From Salvia splendens (Eukaryota > Streptophyta > Magnoliopsida > Lamiales > Lamiaceae): a DNA stretch of 64,000 nt. Positions 22,911-35,305 of the stretch are shown piece after piece. Position 1 is the stretch's first letter. Each line of letters starts with the position of its first letter. Under the pieces are notes generated by a model. That model made no database searches. It was given only the letters and a program-made list of their open reading frames with translations, and was not told the origin of the DNA. The stretch spans positions 1,426,001 to 1,490,000 of the forward strand of contig NC_056046.1 of assembly GCF_004379255.2 (NCBI RefSeq), written 5' to 3'. A program made the translations under genes and the position numbers.

Positions 22911-25335
22911 TCAATTGATCTGAGCTGCCTTCATGCTCCAAGCAGCCAGTTTCGAGATCTTAATGTCGTATGTCCCGTTGTTGAAGGCAAACAAATGTGC
23001 TCCTCCATCAATGGCGACCGAAGGATAAACTCTAGCTGTGATGCAAGCTTTTCCGTCGCCGCCAAAACACTCCACAATCGAATGATCAATCTGCAAAAAA
23101 AGATAAGCAAAAAAAGTTACTACTATAAAAATTCCATTCTTCTAATCCCAAAAGACTAGCCCATCGGGGGACAGAACTCACCAAAGTTCTTAGAGACAAT
23201 TTCTCCTTCACAGGGTCCACATCAACGAAAGCTCCATACGTAGGCTTATCGTAATCTAGGCTCAACGAAGACCTATCAATCGAATCAAAATGAAAAATGA
23301 ATTAAAAAACATAGCTCAAAAATCTTGATGCAATGTTCAAAAAGTATATAGATAGCACCTGCTTTGGTCACTGCACATGATCACAACATATCTAGTTTTA
23401 GCTCTGAAAACTCTGAAGTAAACTGCTGTGTATTCTTGCAAATCCTTTGATGCCAATACCAATAGACCAAAGGGTCCCACCCCACCTTTGCCTGCTCCAT
23501 AGCTACAAATTGCTTGTGGATCAGTCAAGCTTGTGTCCATCTCCTCTGCTTTCTCCAATGTAGGGATCTCAAATGAAATCTCCACATCAGCCTACAAGAA
23601 AAACACCATTTCTCACTCTGTGTGTATGTGTTTGTATGAGAAAGAGAGATATTGAGTTTACCTGAGAAGCTGTCACTCCTGATATTTCAAGAACTGATCC
23701 TCCTTTGAGCTCTTTGGTGGGAAATATCACTCTCCCTTCTCTCAACTTTTCAATTTCCTTAACTGGCCATTGCACCAATTGCTTTCCTGATTTGTGAAGC
23801 CAAATCTTTCTAGGAATTGCCTAAAATGTGGAAACTTGACCATTTGAAAACACACTTGCATATGTGAAATAAAAACTTAAAACAACTGAGAATCAAGAAT
23901 CAACCTGAAGGCCAGACCAGCCCTTGCTGATATCAGTGGCAGCATCAGTAGATTCATTGATCCAACCCCACAAGACCCTCCTCTTCACTGAGCCATCAAA
24001 GAAGGTCTTTGAAGCATAGAACTTCCCATGATCATATCTCATCCTCGAGTCGAGCCTCAACGAGCCTCTCTCCGGGACAAACACATCCTTCCCATCATCA
24101 TAACTCCCAATAGCATAAGTGTCAAAGAATCCATCATTCATGCTAGCTTTCAACACATGCTTCACCCCTCTCCCGACCGCGGATGTCTCGGCCCCACCCT
24201 CGCCTCCAGTCGAGACAGGGTAGAGATCCGGGCACTCCCACATGCCGGTATCCCTCCTTGAGTACAATGGGTTTTTACTCTGAAACCAGTGAACAAAATC
24301 CCTACTCATAAACATAAGCATTCTCCCATTTTGGCCTATTTTGTTGCCAACTATCAACCTCCAGAGCCCATCACGGCCTAGCCAGGCCGTGGTGGGGTCC
24401 CTGAACGAGGTGGCGTTGATCATGTTTTGCTGCGTTGGTGCGATGACAGGATTGTACTGTGGCTTGATCCAATCTATGAGGTTTGGATCAGAGGGATTTT
24501 TTGGGATTGCAAGATTTTGTACTTGTTGGTTCTCTGTGTTGACCCCTGTGTAGACAAGGATCGGTTCGCCACTGGGGAGGAGCGTGGCTGAGCCCGACCA
24601 GCACCCGTTGACATCGTGTGGGGTGTCCCGGGAGAGAGCCGGGGGGTGAGGTGTCCAGTTGATGAGATCCTTTGAAGTGGAATGTGCCCAAACTATGTTT
24701 CCTGGCACTGCTCCTGTGGGGTTGTATTGGTAGAATAAGTGGTAGGTTCCTTTGTATATCATTGGCCCTGCATAAGGTTTGAAAATCGAATATTAAATTA
24801 CAAAGTTTTCATTTTTCTCAATCGTAATCGTATCATTCATGTACAAAAACGACATTTTCTGGTGCTCAAACAACTTTGTTTTAAACGACTATTTTGACTA
24901 AAGAACGTTGTTTTTGAACATTATTAAAAGGCATTGTTATGTTGACGAATAAGATTGAAACTACATGATTAGTAGTATTTTGTTTTCAAACCTTATGAAA
25001 TTGACAGAATTTCGTGATTTAAACGATTACTATCTCCTTTGTTATTGCAACATAGTAGTGAAACTCACCATTAGGATCTGAGATTCCAAAGATGTCCAGA
25101 CAAAGCATGTCCAAAAAACATGAAAAAAGATTAGGAAAGATTTAAAGAGAAAAAAGTATGTATTATAAGAGTTATTACCATTCATCCAATTCTTGGGAGG
25201 TTGGAAGTGATATGCAGTTCTGTAGGGTTGATCTTCATATCTTTGAGTAGTGATAAGACCGCAAATTATCAAATATTGGATTTCAAGAAGTGAAATGCAG
25301 CAAATTATCATCCAAAACTTCACATAATATGCCAT
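22911..25335 (-). CDS. CWINV: Cell-wall (insoluble, acid) invertase, GH32 beta-fructofuranosidase, 7 exons
   Basis: Exons on the minus strand: 25335-25179, 25077-25069 (9 bp), 24767-23905, 23820-23662, 23591-23359, 23272-23182, 23090-22911; 1692 nt, 563 residues. The enzyme hydrolyses sucrose to glucose and fructose in the apoplast and sets sink strength. A hydrophobic N terminus ([20 protein letters not shown]) is a signal peptide. Catalytic motifs are WMNDPNG (nucleophile Asp53), SFRDP (Asp179, transition-state stabiliser) and WECPD (Glu233, acid/base). Pro in WECPD, rather than Val, marks cell-wall over vacuolar invertases. The C-terminal beta-sandwich follows, ending [23 protein letters not shown] and a short tail. 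The central DPN is encoded by a 9-bp micro-exon, a conserved trait of plant invertase genes. I see no frameshift or missing active-site residue. It could instead be a fructan exohydrolase, which shares these motifs. Confidence 0.95.
25069..25077 (-). other. 9-bp micro-exon of the invertase gene
   Basis: Nine bases between TCTCAG and GTGAGT complete the codons Asp-Pro-Asn of the WMNDPNG motif. Skipping it would keep frame but delete the catalytic Asp. Confidence 0.9.
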
Positions 25336-25364
25336 GTTTTCAACTTGTGCTACAACTACAATCA

Positions 25365-25494
25365 GCAGTGGAAGTCTATATATCTCATTTGTAGGGATGC
25401 AAGCTTCATGACTGTATTAAACTTGAGCAGTGGAAGTCTTCCCACTATATCTCATGTGTATGGATGCAAGCTTCTTGACTTTATTAAATTGACT
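25365..25494. repeat. Tandem duplication of about 62 bp upstream of the invertase
   Basis: Two imperfect copies (about 25365-25426 and 25427-25494) both contain GCAGTGGAAGTCT, ATATCTCAT, GGATGCAAGCTTC and TGACT.TATTAAA. They start 30 bp upstream of the invertase ATG, so lie in its 5' UTR or core promoter. Confidence 0.8.
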
Positions 25495-26346
25495 ATTTAT
25501 GAATACTATTCTTGCTACTTGTGTATACTATACTTGCTTAGACCAATTTAAAGTTTTTTTTATATAAAATATGACAAAATAAAGGTGGATTTGTTATTTT
25601 GTTATAACTTAAAATGAATGAATGTAAGAACAAATAGAGATTGTGTAGTTTGTAAAATTAGTGACACAAATTATGAATTTTAAAGTATTAGAATAAAATC
25701 AAATGGATAACACCTAAGAAAATTAATGAGATCGTGCGATTATTTCTTAATTGGGCATTTTATTAAAAAAAGGTGTAATTATACCAAATTAAATAAACTA
25801 GTTGACCAATAATTTTTCAGTAAATTAAATTGCCTAACAACAATTAGTGTTGAAATCTGCAATTCACGAAATTTAGGGACTAATCTGAAAATATTCCATC
25901 TTATCATTATCTTATCTCTTCCTGAAATGGTTGTACATCTATCTCTGCTTTGGAGTTGTACGTCCTCTCCACGCTCCGGGGCACCAGTTAACCCGATCCG
26001 TGGACCCGTTTTCCATCTCAGTAAACGCGTCTTCTCGCTTCATTCCAGTCAGTAATTTCAATTCCATTGCTAATTTCCAAGAGGAGTTTATTTAATTGTT
26101 GCTGATCATAAAAATTTACACTTTTTGGTGTTTTTTTTATTATTGTTTTTGAGTCGAGAATCAAGCAATTCAGCTTCCTGCGTTGAACATTTTGTTTTTC
26201 CTCTTTCTCTTGTTGCGGATCTCAAAATTGTAAAACTGGTCTAGCAGAATTAGGGCAGAGCTTGATTTTTTATGAGTGATTTTTGGAATTGAGTTTGTGT
26301 GTTATGAGAAAACAATGAAAGAGGTGAACTATTGCTCGTGCCTTTA
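25495..26346. other. Intergenic upstream of the invertase
   Basis: AT-rich promoter-side DNA with no supported gene. Confidence 0.5.
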
Positions 26347-26661
26347 GGGTGTCCACTATAAGGTGGACACGCCCAATAGCCTCGCCCCAGTTTTTTGTCC
26401 ATAGCCCCAGTTTTTTGTCCATAGCCTCAAAATTCTATTTCCGTCACTATAGTGGACACTTCCAATAACCCCCAAATTCCAAATACAAAATGCTATTTTT
26501 CCATAGCCGCGTCCTCGCCCCGAACGCGGCTATCCCGTGTCCGCCGCCCCCATCGCCCCAAAAAGTTGTCCGCCCACCTTTCCCACTATAGCCGCCCGCC
26601 CACCGCCGCCCACCCGCCCCAGACGCGGCTATAGCCGCGTCCACCCCCATAGTGGACGCTC
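26347..26661. mobile_element. MITE, GC-rich, PIF/Harbinger-like
   Basis: About 315 bp flanked by TTA (26344-26346 and 26662-26664). The left end is GGGTGTCCACTATA; the right end is CATAGTGGACGCTC, its near inverse. The body is unusually GC-rich for this region, with CCGCC and AGCCGCG runs, and holds a repeated CCCCAGTTTTTTGTCCATAG. No coding capacity. Confidence 0.7.
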
Positions 26662-26761
26662 TTAGAGTTTCTCCATTTAATCAGTTGTGAAAATGTTCAT
26701 TGATATCATCATATGTAAAGAAGAGAGAATTTCGAATCTCGAGCACTCTACTGCTGAAATA

Positions 26762-27011
26762 CTCCCTCCGTCCCCGAATAAGAGTCGCTAATTTCCATTT
26801 TGGGCCGTCCCCCATTAAGAGTCACTCTTCATTTTTACCATAAATGGTAGTAGGCCCCACATTCCACTAACTCACTCCACTCACATTTTATTATAAAACC
26901 AATATAAAAATATGGGTCCCACATTCTACTAACTTTTTAACCAACTTTTCTCTACATTTCTTAAAACTCGTGCCCGGTCAAAGAGCGGCTCCTATTAGGG
27001 GACGGAGGGAG
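26762..27011. mobile_element. Stowaway-like MITE
   Basis: About 250 bp with ends CTCCCTCCGTCCCCGAATAA and TTAGGGGACGGAGGGAG, and flanking TA (26760-26761 and 27012-27013). It abuts the left end of the Mutator-like element. Confidence 0.85.
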
Positions 27012-27029
27012 TAACAAAAATGTACTCAC

Positions 27030-27450
27030 TTTGTTATTTCTTCCATCTATGGGAAAAACGTCATCCATGTTTGCGTCTTATTAAGTAAAAATGCCAACCA
27101 AATAGGCATTTTACATTTTATTTTTTGATTTTATGCAAATACAATACTTATTGTAAAACGCCATCCCATTTGGCGTGTTTTGATAAAAAAAACACCACTA
27201 GAGTTGGCGTGTTTAAGCAATTATCGGAAAAAAATCATAATAATAATTATAGACGCCAATTACGTTGGCGTTTTCAAAAGATTTTCAGGAAAAAAAATAA
27301 AAGTAAAATCAGAAACGCTATTGACGTTGGTGTTTTTTGACAGAATGAGTCATCTCGATTAATTCCTGCAAATAAACTAAGGATAATAAAACGCCAACGA
27401 GAATGGCATGTTTAACAGTAAAACGCCAACCTGGTTGGCGTGTTACCATT
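27030..27450. repeat. Array of GCCAAC/GTTGGC palindromes, left terminus of the MULE
   Basis: At least seven imperfect palindromes of about 22-26 bp, for example around AACGCCAACCTGGTTGGCGT (27421-27440) and ACGCCAATTACGTTGGCGTT. They are separated by AT-rich spacers. The same motif recurs at the right terminus. Confidence 0.75.
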
Positions 27451-27792
27451 GAAACAGATATCAGTCGGATCTCTCTCCAAAATCGCGAACCCTAATCCTT
27501 TACCCTCCCCAAATGCGAAAAACCTTAAAGTTGCGCGAAACCCTTGCTCGGGTCGACGCAATCGGCGATTTGAGAGTGAAGATTTCGATTTTAGCTCATT
27601 CTTCCACACATTAGTCTTCCTATTCAGTTAGTATATATAATTTTTTATCAATATTTGATGGATTGTTATGATAGTATATATTGTAGTGTAATTAATAGAA
27701 AAACATTGATGATATATATAAAGTTTCCTCTACATAATGATGAATGTAAAAATAATACATATTTATTTGTGTTTTACATTATTGCAGATAGT

Positions 27793-30366
27793 ATGACGTG
27801 GTGTGTCAATTTATATTGGGGTGGAAAGATAATTCCCGGAGCAGTTATTTCATATGATCCTCCTTTTTCAAAATGATTCATTATGTTGGATGAAAGTGTT
27901 TCCTACAGTAAGCTTGTGGGTACAATTTGTGAAAGGATGTGGATAAGCATATTTGAAAACAAAGTTCAAATAATATGGAAACGTACTATATGCGTTGGAT
28001 CCGGAGTCACGTTTATATGTACTATACTAGAAAAAGTATGCATGCCACTAATGTTCAGTGAGAGTATGGCTACAGGAGGTCAAATTGAATTATTTGTTGA
28101 GTATTCGGCAATTACTCAACAAATTAGTCATCATGTCATGAGTTATGATGTTGGTACATCTACGAGAGCCCAAGAACCAAGTTTCGCTGCAACACAAGAT
28201 TTTGATGTTGGAGGCGTGCGTTTAGGGGACAGTGACAATTGTCATGTGGTTGATGACATTATAGATCCTGATAAAGCCGACTTTCTTGATCCACAATCAC
28301 CTTATGATTCAGAAGATGTAAACATTGTTAGTACAGACTCAGATGGTGATCCGTCTGATGATGAACAATTTGTTGATTCAAGACCATCCATTCCAGTTGG
28401 AGAAACAGCAGTTGAAGAAATAGTGGTTGGAGAAACAGCAGTTGGAGGAAGAGTAGTTCCACAGTTCACACAGTGCGGAATGAACTATTTTCGCACCTTA
28501 CCAGATACATATGATAGTTTTGATCCAAAGAACTTTGAGGCTGCTAATCCTAGTGTGCATTATTAGAGTGAAAAAGATCATAGTAATGTCGGTTTGCATA
28601 CTAAATTTAGAACGAAGTTGGAATTGAAGACGGTCGTGACTCTTTGCCATTTGGAAAAAATCCGACAATATATAGTTGCTGAAAGTAAACGAAAGAGATG
28701 GCATGCGGTTTGTAAGTGGACATAAGGAAATCCGGAAGATAAGTCATTACCGAAATGTTTGTGGGAGTGTCGAGCACCATTGAGAAAACATGATGAACAC
28801 TGGCAAATTAGAGTGTTTAGCACTGCTCATACTTGTATGGGGGATCACAATTATAATGGGCATGCTAATCTTTCGTCGTCCATGATATCATTGAGTGTTC
28901 GACATCCGATAGAAAACGATCATGCCTACAAGGTAAAAGTTATTGTGGCGGATATTGAAAATAGATTTCATGTGAAAATTAGTTACAATAAAGCGTGGTA
29001 TGCTCGGAGGACAGCACTGAGCTTGTATATGGTGGATGGGAGTGGTCATTCAAAGTTTTACCGTCTTATTTGAATGAAATGCAAAGACAAAATCCTGGTA
29101 CAATTGTCGAATGGTTGCATGATGACAGATTAAGCCACAGTATAAACAAGGTATTCAAGTACATATTTTGGGCTTTTGGAGCAGTTGTGGAGGCTTTTCA
29201 ACTATGCAAACCAGTTTTAACAGTTGATGGAACTCATTTACGTGGACGATGTCGAGGTAAAATTCTTATTGCCGTTAGATTTGATGCTAATAAGAAATGT
29301 TTGCCTGTTGAATATGCCATTGTTGATGAGGAAACCAAAGAAAGTTGGAATTAGTTTATGGAACGCATAAGACTTCATGTAGCAAAGCATGAAATATGTG
29401 TAATTTCTGATAGGCATGTGGGAATCATAGATGCAATGAATTCTCCCATATGGACAGAAGAACCTAAAGGTCATCACAGGTTTTGCTTGGTACAAGTTAG
29501 AAAGAATGTTCTGCAGAATCACAAAGGTATCATGGTTAAAAGATTGGTTTGGAAAATAGGTATTGCTACCAAAAAGCGCAAGTTTAAGAAAAGACGACGT
29601 TTACTTCGAGACGTCAACAACGAGGATTTGCAGTACTTTGATACCGTGGATTTAGAAAAATGGAATTTGGCGTATGACAAACACAGAGATGGGGTGAGAT
29701 GACCACTAATATGGTGGAATCTTACAACAATGTGTTGAGAGGCGCAAGAGAACTCCCAATCAAAGCTTGCATTGATATGATATTTTAGAGGACAATAGAA
29801 TGATTCAATGAGCGGTCAATTGCATCAACATAGTGTACGACACCACTTACCCCGTGGGCGCATGAAAAGGTGTGCAAAAATGATGCAAAAGGTCAGTTAC
29901 ATAATGTGAGAGCATCAAACACAATTCAAGGGATTTATGTGGTCCGAACAAGACGTCGAATTGGTGGAAATGGTGGTAACAAGTGGAAGGTGTTGTACTT
30001 GGAGTCGAACAGCAAATGTAAAAAGTGGCAGATGTGGAGACTTTCGTGTTCACATACAGCGGCAGTTGCGCGGTTTAGAAATGACAACATGATATCGCTT
30101 GTTAATCCCATATACCACACAAGTGTTTGGGTACACCAATATTCTGGGGTGTTCAATCCACTCAAGCACCCAAATTATTGGGACGTGCATGAATGGACTT
30201 TGCAGTGTTCACGAACTCAGTTAATGCCTCGAAGTCATCGTCGATACCGTACAACTAGGATTCCTAATCAGATGGATGTCCGTGAAGCTGACCAGCCACG
30301 AGCCCGACGCCGTTGTAAAAAATGCCGTCAACTTGGTCACGACAGGCGCAACTGCCCGACTTCTTG
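27793..30366 (+). pseudogene. MULE (MuDR-type) transposase pseudogene
   Basis: Frame 1 runs from an ATG at 27793 (MTWCVNLYWGGKI) to about 29073, broken by TGA (27874), TAG (28564) and TAA (about 28721). It then shifts to frame 3 (28995-29702) with a further TAG near 29352, and ends in frame 2 (29870-30366). Recognisable parts are the MuDR N-terminal region, an acidic linker, the MULE catalytic core (TVDGTHLRGRCRGKILIAV, then CVISDRHVGIIDAM and MTTNMVESYNNVLRGARELP), a SWIM-like zinc finger (CKKWQMWRLSCSH, first Cys of the usual CxC replaced by Ser) and a terminal zinc knuckle (CKKCRQLGHDRRNC). With at least four stops and two frameshifts it cannot make a transposase. Confidence 0.85.
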
Positions 30367-30554
30367 ATTGTTTAGACTTATGTATTGATTACTATTTGGA
30401 CTTATGTATTGATTACTATTTGAACTTGTGGTATTTTGTCTAGACTTATGTACTATTCAATATGTTGCCTAATGTATTGAATACTATTTGCATGTATTGT
30501 ATTGTGATGGTGGCTCTGCAGGGTATGTTATGAATAAAAACGGGCTGGGAAAAT

Positions 30555-31260
30555 GTTTCTGCATTAAAACGCCAACCTGATTAGCGTTTCTACCTAGTTT
30601 AGTTTGTAATCAAATTTATACCCTAACTAAACACCAATATCTCAACTATTAATGAACAATAATGTCATTCAAACAAGCCACTACGCTAAATAATAATGCA
30701 ACACCAAATTTCAACTCAATTTACAACTCATTACAAACCCTAAATAACTACCAAACAATTACTCTAATATTGTAAAAAATAAGCATACTAACCGAAAAAT
30801 ATATCAAATATGCGGAAGAATGACACCGATTCACTCCTTGTTGATGCAATTGATGGAGGGAGGCCGAAATCATCGAGAAACCGCCGTTGCTGTGTGTATT
30901 GTGTGTAGGTTTCGCGCTTTGGGGAAGGAGAATCCGATATAATTCAATCTGTAAAAAACGCCAATGTCATTGGCGTTTCTGATTTTAGTTTTTTTTTTTA
31001 AATCTTCTAAAGATGCCAACGAGATCGGCGTTTATAAATTATAAATAAAGATTTATTTTATCCAAAATTTGCTTAAAAATGCTAACACAATAGGCGTTTT
31101 TTACTTAAAGACGCCAACCAAGTGGGCATTTTACAATATATACTGTATTTACATAAAATCAAAAGAAAAGAAATTGTAAAACGCCAACCAAGTAGGCGTT
31201 TTTACTTAATAAGACGCCAATATGGATGACGATTTTCCCATAGATGGAAGAAATAACAAA
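30555..31260. repeat. Array of GCCAAC/GTTGGC palindromes, right terminus of the MULE
   Basis: At least six palindromes such as AACGCCAATGTCATTGGCGT (30957-30976) and ACGCCAACCAAGTAGGCGTT. One lies apart near 30565; the others fall between 30950 and 31230. Confidence 0.75.
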
Positions 31261-31278
31261 TTGGGTACATTTTCGTCA

Positions 31279-32718
31279 TTGTAGTAGAAGAGTCCCCCAC
31301 GCATCCGAAAAACTCTAAAGAAAATGTATATGAATAATATTGGGCTTAAGGAAGTAAGGTGTTTGAATTATGATGTTAAAGTATCAGATAATGGCCATAC
31401 ATTAGAGGACTCTCTGCATCGTAGTTAAGATACCGAATTTCATGATGTACAGATGGTAGCAAGTAAATTGGGATAGCTGTTCGGTTGAAGTGATCATAAT
31501 AACGATACGTGTGTATGAATGTGGTGCTTAATGCTTGGTCTAAATTGATGTTCCCTCTGGCAATCGTACAGGTTCTATACCTGATTCGATGGAGTGCAAT
31601 AATCTGAACTCACTTTATTAATGAAACTGGGACTAGCGAAGGGATTCAACGTGTGAGTTGCCTCACTAATCCTATCAAAACATGTCCAATAATTGTTTCA
31701 GCTGATTTGGTGGCTATGTGTTCGAGAATATCAGTTGGCAACTTCTTAGGTTTTCTCAGAGGCTAAGGAGCTGGGTAGCAAAAATAGGAGACTCGACACA
31801 AGCCTCCTTGTTTGCTGGCAAGTATGTTATAAATTATCGAATTTTTTCTTGCTTCAAGTTTTCCAGTGGTTCTTCCATAACCAATTAGTTCATCAATCAT
31901 CATGGAAAAAACAAGCACACTAGAATAGCCTTAATGATAGAATGCCTTGCAAAATTTGTTGGTGGTTAGTGATCAGCTAGTTAAGGGTCAATGACTAGCA
32001 TGTCTGTCTGCATTCTTCATACATCATCAAATGGCGATGTGGAATTGGTCTGTATATATAACCGTGTTTCTTGAGAATTTCCTTCCATTTTTATGCCTTT
32101 TGCTATATCTTTGCAGTACATGTGTGTGTGAGGTCTGTTGTGTACACCATCTATAGCTATCCGTGTGCATTCCAACTAGACGTCGTAGTTGCATCGTTGC
32201 GATTTCAGGTAACGAAGGAAAATCGTTATTATTTGGTTGATTAAAGTGGCGTTACATAACATAATACAAGAAAAACCATTTGCAGTATGTGATCTCAAGG
32301 TAAGAACGTGCGATGCATGCATTTCCTACTTTTGGAAGTAATTCCATTGCAACCACAGGGTGATAGTGAGGTCCTCGAATCGTTAAATCTTTTCCAGATC
32401 GATCTTCTTCAATTCATTTCAGACTTCCAAGAGTAATTCATTTATTCATTACAATATGCAGTCCCTTTTTTAAGTGACCTCTCTTGCTACTGATACATAT
32501 ACATAACTGAGCTACGATGATCATCGTGTTCGAGTAACTCTATAGCCTCTCTCAAGTTTCATCATTCAATATGAAGCCATTTTTGTTTCATGAATTCCTT
32601 TGTCACACATAGCCATTTTTGCTGAAAAAAAAAGAAAATTTACCAATTTCTTCATCATTTTAGTCAGTTGCAGATTCTTGTTAGAAAATCATTAGTTTTT
32701 GAAGATTCAAAACTCCTT

Positions 32719-32757
<39 letters not shown>

Positions 32758-34737
32758 TCCTTAGTTTAGTTGGAAGGAATAATTTGACCTTTTGCCACCG
32801 CCCTTTTCACTTCTTGATTCATTAGTTACACCAAACTTTAAATGCAAATTAAATTAGTCCAGCATTTAAAGAATTTGGATTTGAATGATCTTGAATGTGA
32901 TGTGACATAAATTTAAAAATGAAATATCCATAAAGCATGATTTGCATTATGCAAGAAACAGATCTAGCATATATACTATACATTTTTATGCATGTGAATT
33001 TCATTTTCTCGTGTGTTATTTTTGTCTTCTGTATGTGTCCCTTCCAAAAATTAATACTATCTCATACAAATAAATCTTAAGTATAACGGAAATTTGTTAT
33101 TATTGACATTGAGCTTTATTTATTTTCTCTCTTATCTTAGGTCCACATATATCTCAATCAATTATTGTGCCTATGACCCTTTGCAGTTTTTGCCCCCACC
33201 TCCTCCTTACTTCATTGACTTTTATAAATTTCTATAATTTTGATAAACTTTAATCAGATATTTTTATTAAATTATTATTTATCCATCCCTCGAAATCAAC
33301 AAATTCTGTGAATTCTTTTATAATAATCCCTCAAGTAAAAAAAGTGGAGCACCCCTCAATTATTTTCCTGATCCCCCCACTGAAAATAGCTACAGATCTA
33401 TTAATAAAAAAATGGGAATTATTGAAGGAAAGAATTTTGGTATTTTGAGTGTTTCAAATTATCGTTTGATTTATTTGTCTCCCTATAGTAGAAAGTTAAT
33501 TATTTTTTCACATACAAATAATAGCAACTCATAAAATCAAATTATTGATAATGCTACTGTAGATAAAGTATATCACAATTGCTAGTTATGGTTACACAAA
33601 TGGTAGTTATATTTACACAAATGGTTTAGAGAAAGTATATAGTGCATATTAAATTAATAAATCATTATATTTTATTATGGCAGATGAGCTGGAATTTGAA
33701 GAACATGTTGATACTTGGGTTCAGCAATATCCCATTTAAAAAACAAGAATAAAACAGGATACTGACAAAACAAATTTATCTTTACTATGTATATCAATAC
33801 TGCATGCAACTGCCTATTTTATTTTATTAACTTAATACAGAAAAAAACAATTTAGATAGATATGTTATTTTTATGTGACATATGTCCAAAGCTTTTGTAG
33901 TAGCTGTACAAGTAGGACCAAATTCATACTAATAATTTGATTTTGACTTACCTATTAAATTCTAGAAACCAAACTTTAAATATCGGAATATCTCTATGGT
34001 CTTGTGACATTTCGATTTTTTTCTTGAGGTCGATTCACATCGTACAAAGTAATAATAATACTCTCTTAGTCCTATTATAAATAGCTCATTATTTTCAACA
34101 TATAAATTATGAAAATTGTGTCTCATATTTAAATTCTTTTAAAAAAATCTATTTTTAAGGATAAGTAATTAATAATGGGACAAATTGAGTTATATATAGC
34201 ATGAAGAAACGTGTATACTTTGTCAATAAGTAGTGGCTAGTGGGAATAATTATAACCCTTTTTAAGGCATGAGTTTTATATCCAAGTAGATTAATCAATG
34301 ACTCAATCATGTAGAATTGTATAAAACTATGTAAAGCATAAAAGGGATCTACTTTCAAGAAAAGGATTTTTAACAATTATACAAGATGAAAGTCTCCATC
34401 TTTGCCTACAAATTGAACTCTTTTTATAATCATGGTGGGCTCTCTTTTGAGTCACTTTTTTACAATATGAGTGAAAATAGAAAAAAGTGAATTTATCATT
34501 TTCATTTCCTTGTTTTTGAAAATTTGAATAATGTAAAAGCAAAATCAGTGTGGTGTAAAAAATATTAGATTTTGATGGGGTTTTGGCTTTGGAGAAGAGA
34601 ACAAAATTAGAGAGAAAGTGCAAGTCAGAGTTAGCCGTGTATTTTTTTGAGGTGATCCTTTCTTTCTCATCCACACCATCTCTGTGTTTTCTCTCTCATA
34701 AAAACACACACAAAAAGAGAGTTTGTAGAAGAAGAAG

Positions 34738-34739
<2 letters not shown>
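31279..34739. other. Intergenic region without recognised genes
   Basis: No coding frame with domain support. It holds a poly-T insertion at 32711-32767 and a degenerate Stowaway-like stretch near 34065-34180 (CTCTCTTAGTCCTATTATAA and AATAATGGGACA). The right part leads into the IDD 5' UTR. Confidence 0.55.
32711..32767 (-). mobile_element. Poly(A)-only retroposon insertion (read as poly-T) with target duplication
   Basis: About 31-34 T residues (32721-32754) are flanked by a direct repeat AACTCCTTAG, extendable to AACTCCTTAGTTT (32711-32723 and 32755-32767). A homopolymer bounded by a 10-13 bp target duplication is what a fully 5'-truncated LINE or SINE insertion in minus orientation would leave. 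Confidence 0.6.

Positions 34740-34740
<1 letters not shown>

Positions 34741-34786
<46 letters not shown>
34741..34786. repeat. (CT)n microsatellite upstream of the IDD gene
   Basis: A pure CT run of about 46 bp, some 450 bp upstream of the IDD start codon, probably in its 5' UTR. Confidence 0.85.
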
Positions 34787-34789
<3 letters not shown>

Positions 34790-35235
34790 TTTGTTCTTAT
34801 TACATGCATGCCTATAATTGGATTTTCTTGATTTTAGCAAGAAATCAAAAACAAGAAAAACCCCATTGCCAAACCTTCAACCAAAAAGTTGTCTGGTGGG
34901 GTGAAGCCAAACATGAAGAAGAAGCCATAATCAAGGCAAGAGGCAGTTTTGAAGCTTTGTGAGAGAGAAAGTTTCAATCTTTCAAGCAAGAACCCCAAAA
35001 GAGAGGCTTAAAAACACTCACTTTGTCCAAATTTTTTTCACCTACTTTAATTTAGCCTTTCTCAACTAGGTCAGTGTATTTTTTTGTCTTCAGATCTAAA
35101 AAATTCCTGTCTTATTCCCAACAACAACAACTTAGTTAAAGATCTATGTCCTCATCCCACTTCCCATGATGCAAGATTAATTTTTTTTCTCTCTCATCAC
35201 CAAAAAAAAATCCCAGCTGCCACCGTTGAAAAACC

Positions 35236-35269
35236 ATGATGAAAACCTCAGCCACCCAAGACTGGTAGG

Positions 35270-35305
<36 letters not shown>

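Larger units (their letters stand above)
27014..31278 (+). mobile_element. Mutator-like element (MULE), decayed
   Basis: About 4.27 kb. The left terminal region (AAAATGTACTCACTTTGTTA, then TTTCTTCCATCTATGGGA) is repeated in inverse at the right end (TCCCATAGATGGAAGAAAT, then AACAAATTGGGTACATTTTC). The inverted similarity extends at least 150 bp inward through GTCTTATTAAGTAAAAA and TTTTGATTTTATG. Both terminal regions are packed with short palindromes of the form ACGCCAA..TTGGCGT. The interior carries a broken MULE transposase gene. Exact ends and a 9-bp target duplication could not be fixed, partly because a MITE abuts the left end. Confidence 0.8.

Noticed and set aside
24028..24553. Plus-strand frames within the invertase gene
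   Set aside because: Opposite-strand shadows of the large GH32 exon.
27030..27450. CRISPR-like array of short palindromic repeats
   Set aside because: Repeats are imperfect, spacers are AT-rich and irregular, the host is a plant, and the array is part of MULE termini.
28498..28823. Minus-strand frames in the MULE
   Set aside because: Antisense to the decayed transposase; no domain.
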